64,000 nt of DNA from Nemophila menziesii (Eukaryota > Streptophyta > Magnoliopsida > Boraginales > Hydrophyllaceae). The stretch is from assembly GCA_029959085.1 (NCBI GenBank), contig JARWIR010000016.1:5315441-5379440 (forward strand). The letters run 5' to 3'. Below, piece by piece: positions 47,679 through 58,399 of this stretch. The translations under genes and the position numbers were made by a program. Each line of letters starts with the position of its first letter. The stretch's first letter is position 1. The notes below the pieces were generated by a model. That model was given only the letters and a program-made list of their open reading frames with translations. It was not told where the DNA came from and searched no databases.

Positions 47679-48128
47679 TTATAAATCAACAGGAAAAATT
47701 AATGTACCTTCCTTGACGAGGAAATCTTCTATTCTTCCCTCTGGATGCGCGAGAGATCTATTAGCCATTTGCAAGACCATAGAGATTAGTCGTGTGTTTC
47801 CTATCTTCAACTTCTCAAAAATCGATCCAGGCATGAGATTAATACTCGCACCCAAATCACACAAAGCTTTCCCTCGCCACTCATCACCAATAGATATATG
47901 AATAGTAAAACTCCCATGATCAAGTAATTTAGGTGGCAACTTACACTGGCATTTTGCACTACATTCTTCTGGAAAGCCTATCATTTCATTGTCAAGATAT
48001 GGGCGCTTGTTGGTGATATCTCTTTTTAGAAATTTCAAATACTTTGGTACATCTTTGGTAGATTCTAAGAAAGGCATATTAATGTTTAGCTTACTCACCA
48101 CATTCATGAATCTCTGATATTCAGCCAT
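47679..48128 (-). pseudogene. Athila-type gag end and aspartic protease of element B
   Basis: 149 codons open. The early part (FMNVVSKLNINMPFLE, KYLKFLKRDI) is the conserved segment before protease. CKLPPKLLDHGSFTIHISIG leads to the active site ALCDLGASINLMP, residues 91-95 being DLGAS (47844-47858), the form used in Athila. The frame differs from the gag frame upstream, so a shift lies in the decayed 48130-48440 stretch. The first ATG is probably not a real start. Confidence 0.8.
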
Positions 48129-48444
48129 ATCTCCTTTTTCTGAACACTGGAGGGGAATGTTGGAGGAGGATGGTTCACTTCCACCACAACATCTTTCTTC
48201 TTTGGCTTCTCCGGAATTCTCTCAACTTCCACCTCTTCTATTTCTGGTTCACTTTCTTTCCCCACCACATCCTTCGTCGTTTTTGTTTTCACTGTTGTTT
48301 CTTTTTCTTTTATAACGGGAAATGGTGGTGGTGGTAATTGCTTACAGCTTCCAAGTGAAATCGCCTTGCAATCTTTGTCTTGGGGAGGAGTCTCTGTATC
48401 ACTAGGTAGTTGTCCTTGTGGATGCCGATTTAACTATTCGCCAT

Positions 48445-49836
48445 CTAAGCTATTTGATTTTCTAACATTTTGAACGCTGTGGAAGAAGCTTGTTGCTCTT
48501 TTTGCATTTTCACTTGCATAGCAATTAGTGCCTGTAAAGTTTTTTGAACATCTAACGCACCTTCTTGAGGCTGAGCAGGTAGAGATTTCTGATTCGTAGT
48601 GTTGGTATAGTTGTCTTGAGGAGGTTGTCTTTGAGCTTGATTTCCGTAATTCTGTCCCACTTGGTAGATATTCTGTGGTCTTGGTTGGTAGTTATTTCCT
48701 TGCGGACGTGGCTGATATGCATAAGTCGGATTTGTGGCCCCATTTGGATTCGATTATTGGCAACCCGTATGGTTTCTGTTTGGTTGATACCCTTGACCAC
48801 CTGAATTATAGTTCCCTCGGTTGGAAACAAACATCACGGATTCTGGATTGCTTTGACAGAGCTCCCAATCATGATCTTGTACACCACAATTACAGCACCT
48901 GTATATTTCATATGTAACATTAACATCAGCTCTCCTACCTGAAAATCCTTCTTTAACAGCTAAAGTAAGTTGTTTCAATTGTTTCTCAAGTGTGTTTCTC
49001 AATTTATTCTCTAATGAAGAGAATTTCTCATCAATTCCAGCACTACTCTCTTTATAACTTGTACCTCGGATAGGTGCTCTCACAGTATTCCAACCCAACT
49101 CATTCTTTATTGTTAAAATAATTTTAGCATTAGTTGGTGTTACCTGTAAGAATCCCCCACCACAAAGTAAGTCTAAATCTTTTCTTGAGCGTCCTTCAAG
49201 GCCTTTATAAAATATTAACATTTGTTGTTCTTCTGAAAGACCATGATCTGGAACTCTTTTCAAACATAACTGGAATCTTGTCCAACAACTTCCTACAGAT
49301 TCATCTTGTTCTTGTTCAAATGATGTCAACTCGATTTGTGCGTTCAATCTCATGTTTCTTGGATAATAACGATCAAAGAGCGTTGTTTGTATTTCATCCC
49401 AATTATTGATCAATCATGGTTTCATGTGAATCATGCCAAACACAAAATACATATGTTCCCTTGTTACACCTTGCGTTATATACGCATCACATATTTGCAT
49501 AAACTTCTGTACTGCACGAATTGGGTCTTCTCCAGCTACTCCACCGAAGTTTCCAAAGTTTTGGAATTGAGCTAACATACCCGGATCAGGTTGGTATCAT
49601 GCGACATTAATATCTAGAGGACCAACACCAAGAGCAGGAGCACGATATGGAATTTGTTCAGGACCTTGTAAGAACCATGGATCATAAAAGATTTGAGGTT
49701 AAGCTTTCCCACTAGGTGGAGGAGTATTTTCTTGATTCTAATTGTTAAGATTATGGATTATAGGATTTCCGTCTGCATCCACTTCCACCTGAGGAGCATT
49801 GCGATTGTTGACATTGTTGTTCTTTACGACGGCCAT
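48445..49836 (-). pseudogene. Athila-type gag of element B with nonsense codons
   Basis: Starts at ATG 49836 (MAVVKNNNVNNRN), which fits gag. The frame runs to 48445 without a shift but has about five isolated stops. The longest open piece, 48754-49413 (219 aa), has the retrotransposon gag fold signature: WDEIQTTLFDRYYPRNM, ELTSFEQEQDESVGSCWTRF and LIFYKGLEGRSRKDLD. A coiled-coil-like part follows, then a CCHC knuckle CCNCGVQDHDWELC, which fits CX2CX4HX4C. The tail is Gln/Asn/Tyr/Pro-rich. Gag forms the particle and binds RNA. The stops fit C-to-T changes, so a functional ancestor is recent in terms of frame. Confidence 0.85.
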
Positions 49837-50023
49837 CTCTCTTTCTCTTGCTTCTTTTTAATCTTTCTTTCTTTTGTTTTGAAGTCTCAATAATATATCG
49901 GGGTTATCGAGCATACACCAGACCTATAAAACCTGAGAAAGGAAGAACAAACAAAAGTATATAACTGAAAAATAAAATAATAATTAAACTACTAAAGGAT
50001 TAACACCGGGGTCACACGCTACC

Positions 50024-50042
50024 GTCCTCGGCGGCGGCGCCA
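50024..50042 (-). other. Primer-binding site of element B (tRNA-Asp type)
   Basis: On the minus strand tggcgccgccgccgaggac, 6 bp inside the 5' LTR. The following leader (gaccccggtgttaatc) is shared with element A at 1101-1116. Confidence 0.78.
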
Positions 50043-50048
50043 AAAACT

Positions 50049-51623
50049 TGGTGTCTCCTGGTGTGTAAGAAAATCACCACCCTAAATGAGAGGGACACTA
50101 CCCGTAAGTGCACGAGTCATTCCAAGTAATGTGTAAATAATATAGATTTCGTTCTCAGGGACGGTTAGTTATAACACTGGTATTAATCAGTATATTAGAA
50201 GTAATTGCTAAAACAAAAAAGTAAAATGATAAGATTTCTGTTTGGTTTTGATTTAGAACTAACGATGCAATAAAACAAAGTATTGAAATGATTCACTGAA
50301 AAGAAATAATGTAAGTAAATAAAGTTGGACGTAATAATGAGGGAAGTACTTGAGTCTCATAAGGGTTTCATCTAAATCTCTATAATCAATGCTTCCGTTT
50401 AAAGGCTAAACTGGTATTAGTGTATTAGTCGGGACTCTAATATATCCTAACCACCGTCAAAGTGGACTTAGGAGATATCCTACGGTATTATAAACCCCGC
50501 CAGGGCGATTATACCTACTTTCGAATGTTTAAGTCTGTTACCCAATTGACTGCGTGGTTAGTCAAGCCCGTCAGGATCATTGACGAATACCACGCGACAA
50601 TTACCTAGGTCTTTAATTAACCCCCCCCCCCCCCCACCCCCCCACCCCGTCAAGGTTATCACTTCGCCACCAAAGCGAATAGCCTAATTACTAAAACTTA
50701 CTTTTGGTTCATGACTTCAAAAATAGTAATTAAATTCACGATAATAGTCAATACAAATTACCTAGTTTAAATTGAATCATACAATCCCAAATTCAGAAAA
50801 CATTAATTGAATAGATTGGAGTTTAACCCATAAGTGTGATTCTCAAGTACTAAAGAATTTAGCTCATGATCGGATTAAAAAGTGAAATGAAAATAAAAAA
50901 GACATTATTCTCAATTACAGAATTGAAATAAATAACCTAGGGGTTGGATTGGTTGTTGTTGGAAAAATTGAATTCCTTCAGCTTTAGCTTTCTCCTCTGC
51001 CTTTTTTTTTCAGAATTGAATATAATGAAACGTAGAATCGAATTCTCTGAAGTGTTTCTAAAAAGGAGGTGTAACGGTCTATTTATAATGATCTAATTTG
51101 GATTGGGCTTTTACTTAAGAATAATGAGTCAAAATATAAAAAGCCCAAGTCCATCTTTAAGAATCATGTAATTGTTGTACAACCTGTAGTAAAATGGCCG
51201 TAACATTTGCGTCTCACGTCCAAATTACTTGATTCAAGTCCTCAAATGTTTTAGATCTCCAGGCTTGAATCAGTTTCGAAGTGGCTCGAAATCAGAAATT
51301 AGTGACAGTTTTCCATATTTTTAGCTATTTCAGTCAACTTTTCGGGTATTCTTTTCTTGCTTTTGACCTCTCTGCTTGATCTAGGACTTTAATTCTCACT
51401 TCTCCTTCTTGTCTTAGTGCTCCATAGCATCCATTGACCTAAGAAATTTATACTAAAAACAAACAAATTAGGGTACAAAAGATCTAAAAATGAAATATCG
51501 TAATTCCAAAGGGAGATAATGCAATATAACTAAATAAGCATAAAATTCTGTCAAATAAGTCTAATATTTACCTAAAATAATGTCTCCTAAGGGCATATAT
51601 TTAGAACAAAACGGGAGACATCA
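50049..51623 (-). repeat. 5' LTR of element B
   Basis: 1575 bp, same ends as the 3' copy. It holds a C tract at 50621-50648. Transitions seem frequent among the differences from the other LTR. Confidence 0.9.
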
Positions 51624-51628
51624 GATTC

Positions 51629-52562
51629 TCCGACTCTATGGCACCGGAGATTAGGGCATATCTCTATTGAAAGAATCAAAAGGTTGGTAAAATATGGAGT
51701 ACTTAGTACTCTAGATTTTACCGAATTTGAAACTTGTATGGATTTCATTCAGGGAAAGCAAACCAACAAGTCAAAGAAAGGTTCTAATAGGAGTGCAGAT
51801 TTATCAAAAATCATACATACAGCTATATGTTGTCCTAACATGGATATGCATGGTCAGATATATTTTATAAACTTTATTGATGATTACTCATGATATATGT
51901 ATCTCTACATGCTTCATAACAAGGGAGAAGCATTAGATGCCTTTAAAATATTTAAGCTTGAAGTAGAGAAACAATGTGGAAAACATATAAAGATTTTGAG
52001 ATCAGATAGAGTTCGTGAATATTATGGTAGATACACTAAAGATGGACAAGAACCTAATCTGTTTGCTCAGTTTCTTCAAGAACAAGGGATTGTTGCCCAG
52101 TACACCATGCCTGGTTCACCGGATTAATATGGTGTAGTAGAAAGGAGAACCTGAACATTATTGGACATTGTACGGAGTATGCTTAGCAAATCCAATCTTC
52201 CTAAAACCTTGTGTAATGAAGCTTTAAAAACGGCAGTGTATATATTAAACCTAGTTCCAACCAAGGCTGTCTCAAGGACACCATTTGAATTATGGAAAGG
52301 TTGAAAACTGAGTTTGAAACATATGCGTGTATGGGGATGCCCGTCTGAAGTTAGGATTTATAATCCACAAGAGAAAAAATCTGGACCCTAGGACCATTAG
52401 TGGACATTTCATTGGATATGCTGAGCGGTCTGAAGGTTGCAGATTTTACTGTCCATCTCACAACACTAGATTTGTGGAATCAAGAAATACAAAGTTTCTT
52501 GAATATGACTTAATCAGTGGGAGCGATCAGATCGGAAATGTAGTTTCTAATATTGACCTTTA
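51629..52562 (+). pseudogene. Copia pre-integrase and integrase domains
   Basis: Reads TLWHRRLGHISIERIKRL, the pre-integrase zinc module, then FIDDYS with the first catalytic Asp, ILRSDRVREYY with the second Asp, and GVVER with the catalytic Glu. Later come RVWGCP and SGHFIGYAERSEGCRFY. Stops follow FIDDYS, PGSPD and VERRT. All three DDE residues are still readable, but the chain is broken. Confidence 0.85.
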
Positions 52563-52839
52563 GAAATTCAACCTTCCACGTCAAGTGATAGACTGATTAT
52601 TGTTATAACACCCCTTAAGTACAATCTAGTGTTGAACGTTCAATCGTTGAAGAACCACAAGTTGTTGATGATAGTCTGATAGATCAAGTTTTTCATGATA
52701 TACCTAGTAAGTATGAACATCAAGTTGAACCTCATACAGATAATGATGATACAACATTAATAAGGTCTACCAGGTTTAAGAAATCATCAATTTCTAGTGA
52801 TTATGTAGTATATCTTCAAGAATCAGACTATAATATTGA

Positions 52840-54415
52840 AGTCGAAAATGGTCCTTTTGACTTTTCACAAGTCATAAGTTGCAAAGATTCAAATTTATGG
52901 TATAATACGATGAAAGAGGAAACGATTTCCATGAAGAACAATGATGTCTGGGAACTTGTGGAATTTTGTAATGGGCTAAAGCCATTGGCTGTATATAGGT
53001 CTTTAAAACCAACAAAGACTCATTAGGTAATACCGAGAGATAGAAAGCCAGACTTGTTGCTAAAGGGTTTACTCAAAAAGAAGGAATTGATTACACATAG
53101 ACTTTTTCTCCTGTATCTAAGAAAGATTCCTTACACATTATTTTAACATTAGTCGCACAATTTAATCTTGAGTTGCACCAAATGGATGTGAAAATGGCAT
53201 TCCTTAATGGAGATCTAGAGGAAGAGGTTTATATGAAACAACCTGAAGGTTTTATCTCTAGCGCTAGTGAGTAGTTAGTTTGTAAGCTTAAGAAATCCAT
53301 ATACGGATTAAAAAAAGCTTCCCGTCAATGGTATTTTAAATTTCATGGAGTAGTTTCATCATATGACTTTGTTGAAAACCCCATGAATCAATATATATAC
53401 CAAAATATTAGTGGGAGCAAAATTTGTTTTCTTGTTTTATATGTGGATTTGCTTGTGACTAATGATAAGGGTTTGCTTCATGAGGTGAAACAATTTCTCT
53501 CTAAAAAATTTGATATGAAAGATATGGGTGAGACGTCTTATGTCATTGGCATTAAGATTCATAGAGACGGATTTCAAGGTGTCTTGGGCTTGTCTCAGGA
53601 TACCTATGTTAATAAAGTTTAAGATATATTATGGATGAAGGATTGTTCACCAAGTGTTGCTCCCATAGTGAAGGGTGATAAATTCAATTTGAACCAAACC
53701 TCAAAGAATGATTTAGAGCGAGAACTGATAAAGAACATTCCATATGCTTCTGCTATCGGAAGTTTGATGTATGGTCAAGTTTGCACAAGACCTGATATCG
53801 CATTTGTAGTTGGAATGTTGGGTATATATCAAAGTAACCCAAGTATTAACCACTGGAAACCTGCAAAGAGAGTAATGAGATATCTCCAAGGAACCAAGGA
53901 GTATATGGTTATGTATATGCGAACAAATAATATAGAGGTGGTCAGATTCTCAGATTCTGATTTGCCGGTTGTGTTGATTCACGCAAGTCAACATCAAGAT
54001 AAATTTTTATGATGGTCGGTGGAGCTGTGTCATGGAGGAGTGTCAAACAGACTATGACTGGAACTTCTACTATGGAAGTTGAGTTCGTCTCTTGTTTCGT
54101 GGCTACTTCACAAGGTGTATGGCTTAAGGATTTTGTATCTGGACTTAGAATTATGGATTCTATCTCTAGACCATTAAGAATATTTTGCGATAATTCTGCA
54201 GCTATTTTTATGGCTAAAAACAATAAAAGTCGAAGTCGAAGTAAGTACATCGACATTAAATATTAAGCCATAAGGGAACGTGTTAAAGATAAAAATGTGG
54301 TCATTGAACACATTAGTACTGAATTAATGATCACTAGTCCATTGACTAAAAGCATGCCACCAATAAAATTCGAGGATCATGTAGTGAGTATGGGGCTTGG
54401 TCCTATCATGTAGTG
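52840..54415 (+). pseudogene. Copia reverse transcriptase and RNase H
   Basis: Reads LWYNTMKEE and NNDVWELVE, then a decayed middle; [21 protein letters not shown] text appears across frames near 53180. The open piece 53383-53622 has the active site as LYVDLLVTND, whereas the family has YVDDxLL, so the second Asp and its neighbour are deleted. The pieces 53635-54012 and 54009-54266 carry YASAIGSLMYGQVCTRPDIA, VSWRSVKQ and TMEVEFVSCFVATSQG, the RNase H region. The chain ends at about 54412 (MGLGPIM). Confidence 0.85.
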
Positions 54416-54697
54416 TTTATTTGTATGACACTATCATTAAAATACTTATCATCTATTGTGATGTTTTCTCATATACATTGCGCACCTTAATTTCATTTGA
54501 GAAATCATTTAGTTAGGACCAAGAATAAACATATGGTTTATTCGTTAAGTATAGTTACAACATAAAAATAAAGAGATAAATATATTGTGATACATGGAAG
54601 ATACTACTCTCTCATTATTGGAGGACATATCGCCATGATTCGTATATTTATGATTAAGATAAAATATCAAGTATAATGTTTGGATCAAGTGGGAAAA

Positions 54698-55156
54698 TAT
54701 AAGTCATTCTTTTATTTTATTAATATAAACCTTTATTTTATTTTATGAGTTTTTATTTTAAATTGATGAATAAAATAAACTTGTGACTTTTGATTTTTCA
54801 TGATCCAACATTAATCCTAACACTAATTTTATCTTAATGATTTTTCCATTAATCTTATACAAATGAAAAGTTGTAATACTTTTCAATTAACCATGTGCAA
54901 ATGAAAGGTTGTAACACCTAATTCATTGTCAATAAAAAGTTTGATGGGAGCTTGGCTATATAAACTAGTATTTTGGTCCCTAAACTCAATTCATTCATAT
55001 AAAAAATATACATCATCTATAGTCGGGTGCTTGAGAGTTTAGAAGAACAAAATATAAGGAAAAGTTTTTAAAGACATCAATGGCAGGAGGTATCATTACT
55101 ATTTTTTCGATCTATTTATCTATTCTGTATTTTACTTTTGATTGATTATTCTAAAA
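54698..55156 (+). repeat. Copia 3' LTR
   Basis: Aligns with 32126-32580. Preceded by a purine-rich aagtgggaaaa. TATA box near 54956. About 45 differences by eye from the 5' copy. Confidence 0.82.
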
Positions 55157-55946
55157 TCGTGTCTTGACAGGTACCTAAGTAGACTAGTTGAAATAATAAA
55201 AAACAAATTGGATAATCCGTGTAATAAATCTGGAATTATTTAAGTATTATTTTGGAAAAAAAAGAAATATATCTTCATTCATGGTCACAATATTATTATT
55301 AATAAATCATGCATCTTTATATGGTAAAATACCATATAAGAATTTCCCGCATTTGGGGGATCACCTTTAACTATTTTCCCAAAGATAAATATCGCAAGGT
55401 TTGAGATAACACCAAAATGGGAAATTGGGTGGGGGCAGTGCCAAATGCCGATAGATGCGAAACTCGTTTTTCTTTGAAGTGGGGACAGTGCGTGTGGCGT
55501 ACATTTTTTGCAGCTGATATTTATCGACAATTTACCCCAAGTTTGTGGCTTCAGTTGCGTTTCTGACCCAAAAGAAAAGTCACTCCCATATCCATAGGTG
55601 GTACACCCCTATTATTTGTTGTGGGTTCAGTCATTGATTACTTACAGGAAAGGAAAGTCAGTTTGGTGTAGGTCATACCTCAATTATTTGTAGTTAATAT
55701 ATTCATATAAAACGTGTTCTTCCATGGGTCGAAATATATTAAACATTCCCCATTACTGGAGGATCAAAGCTCCGTATCTTTCATTTCATGGGGGGCATGT
55801 ATAGGTTAGAGAATTGAGTTATATAATATATAAAAGGAAATTTAAAATATATATCTAAATAGAATAGTAATTAAACCAGTTATTACAGAATAAACATGTA
55901 AATAGAATTTTGTAGGTTTTTTTTTTTCTTTTTTGTCAAATGCAAA
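55157..55946. other. Presumed LINE-b 3' end, then unassigned DNA
   Basis: 55157-55263 probably is the 3' untranslated region of LINE-b, displaced by the copia insertion and ending in an A run at 55256-55263 (inference; no second copy to compare). The rest, 55264-55946, is more balanced in composition than its surroundings, with no gene or repeat recognised. An 81-codon minus-strand ORF at 55285-55530 has no recognisable motif. Confidence 0.4.
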
Positions 55947-55955
55947 TAATATAAA

Positions 55956-56259
55956 GGGAAAATAACCCAAAAAATCAAAATAATATTATTTTCAGCCCAA
56001 TAACATCAATGACAAAATTTCTTCCCAATAACATCATTAACTAAATTTTGTCCTTGATGGGAATCGTCCTTAACGGGAATCGTCCTTGACGGGAATCGTC
56101 CTTGATGGGAATCGTCCTTGACGGGAATCGTCCTTGATGGGAATCGTCCTTGACGGGAATCGTCCTTGACGGGTAAACATGTAATCTTATAATAGTAAGT
56201 TAATGGATGATTCTTTGGGGCAAGTATAATATTATTTTGATTTTTTGGGTCATTGACCC
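55956..56259. mobile_element. Mutator-type MITE containing a minisatellite
   Basis: Inverted ends of about 38 bp (gggaaaataacccaaaaaat / gggtcaatgacccaaaaaat when the right end is reversed, continuing with caaaataatattat). They are flanked by a perfect 9-bp target duplication taatataaa (55947-55955 and 56260-56268). A 9-bp duplication with long inverted repeats is typical of Mutator-like elements. The middle is occupied largely by a 16-bp tandem repeat. No ORF. Confidence 0.85.
56051..56173. repeat. 16-bp minisatellite
   Basis: 7.7 tandem copies of tccttgaygggaatcg. The y position alternates t and c in a partly ordered pattern (t, [taac variant], c, t, c, t, c, c), suggesting expansion by a two-unit (32-bp) step as well as single units. 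Confidence 0.93.
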
Positions 56260-56329
56260 TAATATAAATAGAGGTTTAAAAACTATTACAAGAAAATAAA
56301 CTCAACCAAACCCTCAAAAGATGGGAGAA

Positions 56330-57640
56330 GCAAATAACAGTTGCGCTAATTGGGGAAGGAGTTTAAAAAATTCAATCACTTGGTAAAACACCTAAGAGTT
56401 GTTGCTTTATGACCCAGCTATACAAATTTTCTTCCTACAAACATAGAAAAAACTAACTACTCTATTATAAGATAGAAAGTTAATATTGTTATTAAAAATC
56501 TTATGTTTTTTCACTAAAGGCGCTTAAAGAGTTTATCAAATTACCACCATCATAATGGAATTTATTGATGAGAGAAGTCCATTGCGCACTTTGGCAATAT
56601 TAGACAAGAAAGACCATACACAACCATGTATTAGTTTACCTTTTGTGTCTCAAAATATACAAGTTGATGATGAGTTTTTATCAAGTGTATTAGAGGCATT
56701 AGTATGAACAATTAAAGACTTATCTTTCAACCAGTTGGAATTAGCTCACTGGCTAGGGTCTTAGTCATCCAATCTTGTGGTGCAAGTTCAAACCGAGTCG
56801 ATGACTCCGAGTCCAAAGTGGCTCTCCTATATTAAAAAAAAGACTTATCTTTCAAGTTAATGCTCCATTTCTCCTCTAGTTGAGGATTAGAGTCACTTGT
56901 GATGTTTTCTTTAATATAGTTTTTATTGAATAATTCCCCACAGTTTTTAAATTATGATCATTTGTTTTTTCCTTCTTAGCCTCAGAGTTAATCTTATAAT
57001 TATTAAACTCATCATAGGCTTTTAGGGACACGTAAAAAGTAAGATGTGGTTCAGGGACAATTCCTTCAAATAGAAAGTTGTTTCTACTTTTCTAAATATT
57101 CCAAAGAATAAAGGTAGCTAATTTCCTTAGCCCTCTTCCTCCTATGTCTTTGCCCTTCAAGATGGATTTAAGTTTTAAGAACCAAACATCAAATCTTTGA
57201 GTACATAAACACTTAGAGAGTAGTTGCATAGGAGATATTAACCACAAGGCTCTTGTCTAGGGGTATGCAAATAAAAGGTGTTCCATTGTTTCAACCTCAC
57301 ACCCATATATATTTTACCTATATTATCAGAGAAGAATTTTCTAATATATTTATTTTCTTCTGTAGGCAACTTACCCCTTACAAAGCCTCCAAACAAAGTT
57401 TCTACTCTTTGGTGGGACTTGTAATTTCCAAACCGAGTTTGGGGTGGTATAGAAGCAAGAGGATTATTTTCATATTTTTTTTCTTTCCATCTCAGTTCTA
57501 TGCTTATTAGGTGCAAATACATAACTTTTAAGGTAACTTCCCATCCTTAGATATATTCTGGTAAACATTTATCTTCGGACAATTTAATAGGGGTCATTAT
57601 CTTTGTGATCTTATCCATCATTTCCTTAGATAACCACCTT
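56330..57640 (-). pseudogene. LINE-d zf-RVT and RNase H region
   Basis: Around 57240-57520 an open piece (ETLFGGFVRGKLPTEENKYI) corresponds to the variable stretch between RT and RNase H. RNase H is readable as HTNASNTLDKNSSSTCIFRD-like text (56720-56640, with HTDGS expected) and DTKGKLIHGCVWSF. It is interrupted by the SINE at 56731. Assignment is by order and these short matches. Confidence 0.5.
56731..56840 (+). mobile_element. tRNA-derived SINE
   Basis: About 110 bp between two perfect copies of a 15-bp duplication agacttatctttcaa (56716-56730 and 56841-56855). An A box ttagctcactgg lies at about 56741 and a B box agttcaaaccg at about 56785, spaced as in Pol III promoters. The unit ends in an A run. 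It is inserted in the RNase H part of LINE-d. SINEs of this type move using LINE enzymes (established). Confidence 0.9.
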
Positions 57641-58399
57641 TTAAAAAAGTGTTTGAACTTTGCTACACAAATTCTAATATACAGGATTTTCATATATGCA
57701 ATCTTTTGTTCATGTAAGAAATTTGACTCCAGGGATCAAGTTATCCCTCCAAATATTAATATTTATACCATTTCCTACTTTTCATATGAGATTATCTTTA
57801 AAGGCATTTCTACCTTCAAGTAAGCTTCTCCATCCCTAAGACAGATGATAACAAAGTTTAGCCTTACAGAATGTAGATGGGTGAAAGTATATACACATAA
57901 GGGTTCTTGCTAAAATTGACTTAGGATTTTTAAATATCTTCCAGACATACTTTAACATCACATATTTCTTTATGATTTATTTAGTTTCATTTGTTTCCCG
58001 TTAATCCAGTGATTTCTTTCTTTTTTATTTTATTCCACCAAATTGTGATATTAAGGAGTCTATTTTCTCATTTACACTTTTTGGAATTAGGAAAACTGCT
58101 ATTGTATATGCTGGAATGGAATTAATGATAGCTTTAATTAATGTTTTCTTACCCGCTTAAGTCAGAAAAATAGTGTTCCATTTTTCCATTTTTTTATATA
58201 TCAAGCATCTAATCAAGTGATTTCACTTTAGATCTACCCTAGTCAGCAGGTAATCCCAAGTATTTACCTAAATTAACAAGTCTATTCATTCTAAGAATAT
58301 TTGTTATTTCTTTACTTTTTCCCTCAGGTGTGTCTTTACAAAACATCAGTCACTTTTGTTTAAGTGAATACTCTTACACGAAGCATGACTATACTCATT

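Larger units (their letters stand above)
42869..51623 (-). mobile_element. Athila-like non-autonomous LTR retrotransposon B
   Basis: Complete 8755-bp element with LTRs at 42869-44471 and 50049-51623, in minus orientation, flanked by a perfect 5-bp duplication gattc (42864-42868 and 51624-51628). It interrupts the copia frame between protease and pre-integrase domain. In order it has a primer site (50024-50042), gag (49836-48445), protease (48128-47679), a short post-integrase piece (47577-47040), a CpG-rich array, a long non-coding 3' half and a polypurine tract. RT, RNase H and integrase are absent. The LTRs differ by about 11% by eye. Confidence 0.92.
32126..55156 (+). mobile_element. Ty1/copia retrotransposon, interrupted by three insertions
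   Basis: LTRs are at 32126-32580 and 54698-55156, with a tRNA-Met primer site at 32583-32594. Gag, protease, integrase, RT and RNase H follow in copia order on the plus strand. Flanks ttgtg (32121-32125) and tcgtg (55157-55161) give a 4/5 target duplication. Without its insertions (33301-34760, 35088-41866, 42869-51628) the element is roughly 5.8 kb, a normal copia length. The LTRs differ at about 10% by eye. All coding parts contain stops. Confidence 0.85.
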
